A DNA stretch of 10,319 nt from Cyanobacteria bacterium UBA11153 (lineage in GTDB: Bacteria > Cyanobacteriota > Cyanobacteriia > Cyanobacteriales > Coleofasciculaceae). This document shows, one piece after another, positions 6,033 through 10,319 of the stretch. The first letter of the stretch is position 1. Each line of letters starts with the position of its first letter. The notes below the pieces were generated by a model, which saw only the letters and a list, made by a program, of their open reading frames with translations, did not search any database and was not told where the DNA came from. The stretch is from contig DOIX01000069.1 of NCBI GenBank assembly GCA_003511885.1, forward strand, positions 9,789-20,107, given 5' to 3'. Made by a program: the position numbers and the translations under genes.

Positions 6033-6744
6033 AAGGCAATTTTACAGCAGGATTTATTTTGTAACTGTTAGCAACTTCAAGAAGTTTCGTCTTAGCGTTA
6101 CTGCCTTCAAGTTGAGGATATGCAACATCGATCACAGAAATTTTATCATTTTGTTGTTCGACAAAGCTATTTCCTTCTACCTTAATACTATTACCTTCTC
6201 CTTGTTCTTGAAAAGACCATTCAACTGAAATCCGCCCATTACTTTGAGGTTTTGGCTCCGAGACTTTAAAATTAGGTTGTTGTCCAAATTTTTTTTGGAC
6301 TAATTGTTGCAACTCTTTACCTAATGTTTCTGGTGGCACTTGGTTGGGAACTTTTATAATATTTAAAACTAGCAGGCTCTTACTAGCTGGATTTGCCCAA
6401 ATTGTCAGTAATTCATTTGGTTGGCTTTGTTCCTTTTTAATCCACCCTTTGGGAATATTAATCGTAAATAATCCCGAAGAGTGTTTAAACGCTTCAACTT
6501 CATTAATTTCAACTGGAATAATTTTTCCTGGTGTTGTGGGTGAAGCTTGGGCAGTGGTGGGCGGGTTACTGAGATTGGGGGATGTGCCAGGAAGTGGCGT
6601 TATGATTGGTTCGGGAGAGGTAGCGGTTGTGGGTGAAGTTGTAGCTTGGGGTGCTGTTGCCTTTGGCGATGAAGTGCATCCAGCGGAAATGGCTAATAGA
6701 CTGAAAATAGCACTCCAGCGAACCAAATTGGCGAAAATTGGCAT
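6031..6744 (-). CDS. Predicted lipoprotein with PsbP/DcrB-like domain
   Basis: The 237-residue product starts with a signal peptide: a hydrophobic core IFSLLAIS, then SAGC with the lipidated cysteine at residue 23 (serine at -3 is tolerated, though leucine is commoner). Residues 24 to about 80 are a Thr/Pro/Ser-rich linker. The rest begins SSGLFTINIPKGW, the pattern that opens PsbP-like and DcrB/DUF1795-type domains. It continues with LLTIWANP, a variable middle containing KVEGNSFVEQQNDKISVID, and LLEVANSYKI at the end. It is probably anchored to a thylakoid or plasma membrane facing the lumen or periplasm. The assignment rests on fold-level resemblance only; the function is unknown, and a photosystem role should not be assumed. 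It precedes hypF by 220 bases in the same direction, with no sign that the two are functionally linked. Confidence 0.8.
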   Translation of the reverse strand: MPIFANLVRWSAIFSLLAISAGCTSSPKATAPQATTSPTTATSPEPIITPLPGTSPNLSNPPTTAQASPTTPGKIIPVEINEVEAFKHSSGLFTINIPKGWIKKEQSQPNELLTIWANPASKSLLVLNIIKVPNQVPPETLGKELQQLVQKKFGQQPNFKVSEPKPQSNGRISVEWSFQEQGEGNSIKVEGNSFVEQQNDKISVIDVAYPQLEGSNAKTKLLEVANSYKINPAVKLP

Positions 6745-6971
6745 GATTGGGATTGACTCTTCTATATTAATTTAGCAGCGATTGTCGCTTTTTCCCCATT
6801 ATCACCTCATTTTTCCATTTTCGCATCCCCTGTAAAATGCCGAGCGAGTGCAACACACCCACAATCTAACTCTGTCTTTTCCGTACCTTTGCCGATGCCT
6901 TACCAGTCTTTGGGTAAAAAAATTATGCCACTAACCAATAAATTCCATCGAATCCTTTCGGGGTAAACTCT

Positions 6972-8171
6972 CTAAACACGACTGCTCAAATGTACGCGCC
7001 GCCCTTGTAACACCTCCTCATAAAGCGCTTCGAGTTGAGTAATATTATTCCTGAGAGTATAACGTTCCAAAATTCTCTCTCTAGCTTTTTGTCCTAATAA
7101 AGTTGTCCAATCTTGATGATCTCGTAATATAGGCAAAAGAGTGCGAAGCTGAGTTGATACCCGATGGGTACTCAGAATCACACCTGCCCCATCTTCCAAT
7201 ACTTCTCCATCTGCCCCAGCATCTGTTGCCATACAAGCGATACCGCAAGACATGGCTTCCAGTAAAGATAGAGATAATCCTTCCAAGAGGGAAGGCAAAA
7301 TAAATACATCTGCTCCGCGCAGAATTTCAATGCGCTGTTGTTCATTGGCGATGAATCCCAGCCAAATAATGCCATATTCAGCACCATAAAATGGCATTAA
7401 ATTGGATAAGAGAGAACCATTTCCGACAATAAGTAATTTGCTATTTTCTCCCATATTTGATTGTTTCCAAGCCCGGAGGAGGGATTCGACATTTTTTTCC
7501 GGGGCAATTCTCCCTTGGTAAACAAAGAGACGTTGGGCATTAAATTGGGATTTAAGACGTGAAGTAGTAGCAGGGGAATATTTTTGTTCGTCAACGCCAT
7601 TGGGAATCACGGCTAATTTTTCCGTGGGTACTCCCAACCTTACCAAAAAATCACGTTGGAGTTTAGAAAAGACGATAACGCGATCGTAATTTGCTAGAAA
7701 TGGGGCATAAACTTGATAAGTAAATAACTGCGTCCCCGATTTGAGATTGCGTCGTTTTCCATCAAAAGGCGGATGGAAGGTGGCAATGAGAGGTATATTA
7801 AGTTCCTCACAAATTTCTGGCAAGAGGAAGTCTAAGGGAGATAAGGTTAAAGAAGCATGAACTATATCTGGCTTTAACTGTTTGAGAGATTGACTTAAAA
7901 CTTTACTTGCACCCAGGGTAGGAATTGTATAAATTTGGGACTTGTAAAGACAAGGGAGAGATACTTCCTGAGAGCCAAAGTAGGAGGAAGTATCTCCTTC
8001 TTCTTGGGCAAAATGGAGAAAGCTGACTTGGTAGCCTCTATCGAGTAGTGCGTTAGTTACTTCTCGACCATAAGTAACATTGCCACAAAAGGGGGATTTT
8101 TTACCGAGCCATGCGATGTGCATTGATAAATATTTATGAAAAGGTACTGTAGTTGATGGGTAATCTGGCAA
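6972..8171 (-). CDS. Glycosyltransferase, family 4 type (GT-B fold)
   Basis: Probably a retaining, nucleotide-sugar-dependent glycosyltransferase acting on a lipid or polysaccharide acceptor at the cytoplasmic membrane face. The N-terminal Rossmann domain starts HIAWLGKKSPFCGNVTYGRE, with the glycine turn near residue 30, and includes TFHPPFDG. The C-terminal donor domain has IPNGVD (189-194), YQGRIAPEKN (Arg221, Lys226) and the EX7E motif LEGLSLSLLEAM (Glu297 and Glu305), typical of GT4. The longest frame is 399 residues. The Met at residue 17 (codon 8123-8121) directly precedes the first beta strand and is the more likely start, giving 383 residues. The permease gene lies 103 bases upstream in the same direction, which suggests co-transcription and perhaps a shared envelope or glycolipid task. 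Donor and acceptor cannot be told from the sequence. Confidence 0.9.
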   Translation of the reverse strand: MPDYPSTTVPFHKYLSMHIAWLGKKSPFCGNVTYGREVTNALLDRGYQVSFLHFAQEEGDTSSYFGSQEVSLPCLYKSQIYTIPTLGASKVLSQSLKQLKPDIVHASLTLSPLDFLLPEICEELNIPLIATFHPPFDGKRRNLKSGTQLFTYQVYAPFLANYDRVIVFSKLQRDFLVRLGVPTEKLAVIPNGVDEQKYSPATTSRLKSQFNAQRLFVYQGRIAPEKNVESLLRAWKQSNMGENSKLLIVGNGSLLSNLMPFYGAEYGIIWLGFIANEQQRIEILRGADVFILPSLLEGLSLSLLEAMSCGIACMATDAGADGEVLEDGAGVILSTHRVSTQLRTLLPILRDHQDWTTLLGQKARERILERYTLRNNITQLEALYEEVLQGRRVHLSSRV

Positions 8172-8203
8172 ATGGGAGATTTGATGGGGATTTATGGGAA
8201 GAG

Positions 8204-8217
8204 GGCGATAAATCGCC
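8204..8217. repeat. Short palindrome between the permease and glycosyltransferase genes
   Basis: GGCGAT-AA-ATCGCC: perfect 6-bp arms around two bases, in the 103-base gap between the two genes. A T-run lies nearby on the plus strand only, so it is not a convincing terminator for the minus-strand genes. It may be a dispersed palindrome or a processing hairpin. Confidence 0.4.
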
Positions 8218-8274
8218 TACTACTAACGGTTATGGTTTTTTTGGTTGTGACATGGGGTTGGGATGTGGATGGTT

Positions 8275-9738
8275 TTAGTTGTTCGGTTTGGTTTGGATAA
8301 CGGAACATTTACCGGAAATATACCAGTTTAAGATACCGCCTGCGATCGCAATTCCTGCCAAACTGAGAAATACTGTCTCAAATCCTAGCCAAGTTTCGGC
8401 TACTCCAGCCAAGGCTAGGGGCAAGCTGAGGGCAATATTAATCCCGTTGTTTTGCAATCCAAAGACTTTGCCTCGCATCTCTTCTGGCGTTTCTGCCTGA
8501 ATTGTGGTTTGCATGGGGATACCTACCAATGCCCCAAACCCACCTAATAGTATCATCATCAGGAAAGACAGCCATAGATTATGGCTAAACCCTGATAATC
8601 CGATAAGGGCGCAAGCCATCCCGACAGAACCATATAAGCTTAATCGATTGTGAGTAAATTGATGACCCCAATGACCTAAAATTGCTGCACCGCCAGCCAT
8701 CCCGATGCCACCCATAGCCAGTAATAAGCCAAACTGAGAGGGTTTCAAGCCAGGGAGAATGTCGGCTAGCCTTACTGCCAAAACTGCCAAGGCAGCAAAA
8801 ATGGAAAATAAAATCACTAATTGAATCATGGCATTCCGTACCCGTCGCTGATGTTTGACGTAACGGAGTCCATCGCGAATATCTGCAAAGACGTGAGGTG
8901 TCTCCCCTGTGGTGACTTCTGTCTTTTCACCCGTCTTCAAGAATAATAGTAACAATCCTGCGATCGCGTAAGATCCTCCTACTACTAATTCCTTACCAAA
9001 ATCCCAGTGATAATTTAGCTTAGTTACCAGGGTATCAGCTAGAGCTAACAGAGGTTCCCCTAAAGCAAAGCCGACAATCAGCGATGCCATCATTGTCGTT
9101 GTATAAAGGGAATTTGCCGAAAGTAAATCCTCGCGCTTGACTATCAAGGGAATTACTGCTTGTTCGGCGGGGGCAAAAAACTGAGTTAAAGTAGATACTC
9201 CGAAGGTAATTACCAACAACATACATAATCCCACTGGCAGGTTGTAAATTGGTGTCCAATCTGCCACAAACCACAATACTATCGGTATTGTCAGAACCAT
9301 AATACCCCGGAGGATATTTGTCCCTACTAACACTAATTTTTTAGGCCATCTATCTACAAATACACCTGCCAACGAACCAAATAGTACCGCCGGGATAGTA
9401 AAAGCAATCATTAGTCCCGATACCCAACTGCTATTAATACTTTCACCAGGATGTTTAAAATGAGTGGTAATCAAACTAATCATCAGTACCAGATAAACCT
9501 TATCCGCTAACTGAGAAAAAACTTGCCCGCTCCAGAGGGTTAAGAAATTGCGGTTTTTCAGTACAGGTATAAACCCCCGTTTTGCTGGTTCAACAGGTGG
9601 CGGGGTGCTAAGATCGGGCATAGTCTTGACAGGAGCGGTTGTTTGGTCTTCCCCTCCTCCACGATCTGGTTGTAGCACAGAAGCAGATTTTTTTGTAGCT
9701 GGATTTTTTATCGATGATTCGGAATCGGATAACAGCAT
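8275..9738 (-). CDS. Major facilitator superfamily permease
   Basis: A polytopic inner-membrane transporter of 487 residues. A polar, proline-rich N-terminal tail of about 55 residues precedes FIPVLKNRNFLTLWSGQVFSQLADKV, the first-helix pattern of the MFS_3 / TIGR00900-type group (putative drug or metabolite efflux). Loop 2-3 carries GVFVDRWPKK, the MFS signature G-X3-D-R-X2-K-K (Asp129, Arg130). About twelve hydrophobic segments follow in two halves separated by the charged loop KTGEKTEVTTGETPHVFADI. The second half has a similar signature region before the last helices. The substrate is unknown; proton-coupled export is the family norm. An alternative start at Met40 would remove much of the tail. 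It heads a probable two-gene unit with the downstream glycosyltransferase. Two inverted repeats lie just upstream of the start. Confidence 0.92.
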   Translation of the reverse strand: MLLSDSESSIKNPATKKSASVLQPDRGGGEDQTTAPVKTMPDLSTPPPVEPAKRGFIPVLKNRNFLTLWSGQVFSQLADKVYLVLMISLITTHFKHPGESINSSWVSGLMIAFTIPAVLFGSLAGVFVDRWPKKLVLVGTNILRGIMVLTIPIVLWFVADWTPIYNLPVGLCMLLVITFGVSTLTQFFAPAEQAVIPLIVKREDLLSANSLYTTTMMASLIVGFALGEPLLALADTLVTKLNYHWDFGKELVVGGSYAIAGLLLLFLKTGEKTEVTTGETPHVFADIRDGLRYVKHQRRVRNAMIQLVILFSIFAALAVLAVRLADILPGLKPSQFGLLLAMGGIGMAGGAAILGHWGHQFTHNRLSLYGSVGMACALIGLSGFSHNLWLSFLMMILLGGFGALVGIPMQTTIQAETPEEMRGKVFGLQNNGINIALSLPLALAGVAETWLGFETVFLSLAGIAIAGGILNWYISGKCSVIQTKPNN

Positions 9739-9747
9739 TCTGGTTTA

Positions 9748-9764
9748 TAAGATGAGAAATCTTA
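9748..9764. promoter_or_regulatory. Inverted repeat next to the permease start codon
   Basis: TAAGAT-GAGAA-ATCTTA: perfect 6-bp arms with a 5-base loop, ending 9 bases before the permease ATG on the minus strand. In the mRNA this hairpin would occlude the ribosome-binding region; as DNA it could be a half of an operator. It is weak (AT-rich). Confidence 0.35.
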
Positions 9765-9770
9765 CCAATC

Positions 9771-9790
9771 TTTGATAAGCGCGTATCAAA
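9771..9790. promoter_or_regulatory. Inverted repeat, possible operator, upstream of the permease gene
   Basis: TTTGATA-AGCGCG-TATCAAA: perfect 7-bp arms around six bases, 20 bases in all, 32 bases upstream of the permease ATG. The size and symmetry suit a dimeric helix-turn-helix repressor. On the minus strand it contains TTGATA, which could serve as a -35 element with TAAGAT 19 bases on (a long spacer). Confidence 0.4.
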
Positions 9791-9792
9791 TA

Positions 9793-9969
9793 TCATCGCA
9801 TTTTCCGATTTATCTGGCGATAAAAGTTTTCCCAGGGCAGGGATGGGGGGCTTGGGTGTATTTTCTTTCCTTCTGTGATAGTATAACTCTGGGGCATCTC
9901 CTCCAATATGGGGCTTTCCAGTTCGCTAAGGGTGGAGTAGCACGGGTTAACCCTGCTACGGAACAACAT
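9793..9969 (-). CDS. Possible small protein gene upstream of the permease, unrecognised
   Basis: An ATG-started frame of 58 codons on the minus strand, encoding MLFRSRVNPCYSTLSELESP and ending PWENFYRQINRKMR. AAGGGG sits 8 bases before the ATG, a better ribosome-binding site than most genes here have. TTTCCA and TATATA with 17-base spacing lie just upstream as a possible promoter. It ends 54 bases before the permease start and runs the same way, so it could be the first gene of that unit. I do not recognise the protein; it has no membrane segment or known motif. The first part overlaps a strong hairpin (9937-9959), so the frame may be fortuitous. Confidence 0.35.
   Translation of the reverse strand: MLFRSRVNPCYSTLSELESPILEEMPQSYTITEGKKIHPSPPSLPWENFYRQINRKMR
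9937..9959. repeat. Strong hairpin / palindromic element
   Basis: GTAGCA-(C)-GGG-TTAA-CCC-TGCTAC: nine base pairs with a single bulged C and a 4-nt loop. No T-run follows directly on the plus strand, and on the minus strand the sequence beyond is not T-rich, so it is not a clear terminator. It could be a dispersed palindrome, or a structure early in the 9969-9793 frame or in the leader of the 10001-10153 frame. Confidence 0.5.
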
Positions 9970-10000
9970 TTTTGAATCCCCTTCGTTTTGTAGTTATATA

Positions 10001-10153
10001 GTGATTTTGCGAAGTCCTGGAAAGCTGGTGGGGCGGCAACTATGGCTGAAAGCTAGAAAGGCTAAAGCTTTTAAGTTAGGCAAATCGAAGAAAAATACAC
10101 CTACATCTTTCAAAATTAGCCCAGAAATCTGGTGGTGGACAATGAATCTATGA
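10001..10153 (+). CDS. Possible small basic protein gene, unrecognised
   Basis: A 50-codon frame from GTG, the only sizeable plus-strand candidate not shadowing a gene. It opens VILRSPGKLVGRQLW, is lysine-rich in the middle (KARKAKAFKLGKSKK) and ends FKISPEIWWWTMNL with three consecutive tryptophans. The frame is open upstream to 9941, with no ATG, and no Shine-Dalgarno precedes the GTG. A TATAAC (9882-9887) is a weak possible -10, and an inverted repeat 41 bases after the stop could terminate a transcript. I recognise no family. It is divergent from the 9969-9793 frame, with only 31 bases between them, so at most one may be real; it could also be the remnant of a longer gene. Confidence 0.25.
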   Translation: MILRSPGKLVGRQLWLKARKAKAFKLGKSKKNTPTSFKISPEIWWWTMNL

Positions 10154-10193
10154 GACTTGTAGCCACTCGCGTTAAAATCAGGGTGTCAATAAC

Positions 10194-10220
10194 GCCAAAA
10201 AATAGACTGATTTTTTTGGC
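10194..10220. terminator. Inverted repeat, possible terminator
   Basis: GCCAAAAAA (10194-10202) pairs perfectly with TTTTTTGGC (10212-10220) around a 9-base loop. The stem is AT-rich and no extra T-run follows beyond it, so strength is modest; it is symmetric and could act on either strand. It lies 41 bases beyond the plus-strand small frame. Confidence 0.35.
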
Positions 10221-10305
10221 AATGTGATGTGCTATAAGTCAGACTGTGCAAGGGTTTCAGCTATAGTTGTCGCTCCGTCAGGTATGGAGATGATAATTAT
10301 ATAGC

Positions 10306-10319
10306 AGTGGACAGTTGAC
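10306..10319. repeat. Start of a possible heptamer array at the window edge
   Basis: AGTGGAC, AGTTGAC: two related 7-mers ending at the last base. The second unit resembles the TTGAC-type heptamers at 124-151. The array may continue outside the window. Confidence 0.3.

Noticed and set aside
6344..6775. Plus-strand frame of 143 codons opposite the lipoprotein gene
   Set aside because: It shadows the Thr/Pro-rich linker and signal peptide of the minus-strand gene. The Gly/Val-rich translation is the expected antisense of such a linker.
6773..6785. Possible terminator GCGA-TTG-TCGC followed by T-run on the plus strand
   Set aside because: The stem has only four base pairs, and no plus-strand gene precedes it.
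6745..6971. Search for a small gene or RNA between the glycosyltransferase and lipoprotein genes
   Set aside because: No frame with initiation signals, no tRNA-like fold and no clear terminator were seen. It probably only holds the lipoprotein gene's promoter, which I could not place.
9772..9975. Plus-strand frame of 67 codons upstream of the permease
   Set aside because: It runs through the inverted repeat and the strong hairpin, starts within an operator-like palindrome and has no ribosome-binding site. The minus-strand frame in the same stretch has better initiation signals.

Overview
The window looks like chromosomal DNA of a cyanobacterium, probably a filamentous one. Three things support this: six copies of the octamer GCGATCGC (HIP1) in 10.3 kb (2022, 2740, 3096, 4712, 8342, 8960), several heptanucleotide short tandem repeats (STRR) at gene ends, and protein sequences of cyanobacterial type. 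The filamentous habit is inferred from the STRR and C6-TTATTAA-G6 style repeats; no genus can be fixed from the sequence alone.

All seven well-supported genes are on the minus strand, so transcription runs from high to low coordinates. In that order they are: an MFS permease (9738-8275) and a GT4 glycosyltransferase (8171-6972), probably co-transcribed; a predicted lipoprotein with a PsbP/DcrB-like domain (6744-6031); the [NiFe]-hydrogenase maturation genes hypF (5810-2715), hypC (2565-2323) and hypD (2278-1124); and infC, encoding translation initiation factor IF-3 (732-160). infC is followed by a strong hairpin at 54-91. Two unrecognised small reading frames (9969-9793 minus and 10001-10153 plus) lie in the otherwise gene-poor right end.

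HypF, HypC and HypD act in one pathway. HypF activates carbamoyl phosphate and passes the carbamoyl group to HypE (not in this window). The HypC-HypD complex receives the cyanide and assembles the Fe(CN)2CO group for the hydrogenase large subunit. The cyanobacterial order hypF-C-D is kept, but hypE, hypA, hypB and hydrogenase structural genes are absent from the window.

The most unusual feature is hypF. It encodes 1031 residues against roughly 750-780 for the family, and three insertions account for the excess. The first is a four-unit, 90-bp in-frame tandem repeat carrying a C6-TTATTAA-G6 palindrome, placed between the zinc-finger and YrdC-like domains. The second contains a 28-bp tandem duplication near the end of the YrdC-like domain. 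The third is a low-complexity polar segment in the Kae1-like domain. In addition, the stop codons of hypF, hypC and hypD all lie inside heptamer repeat runs, so repeats have shaped the 3' ends of all three genes.
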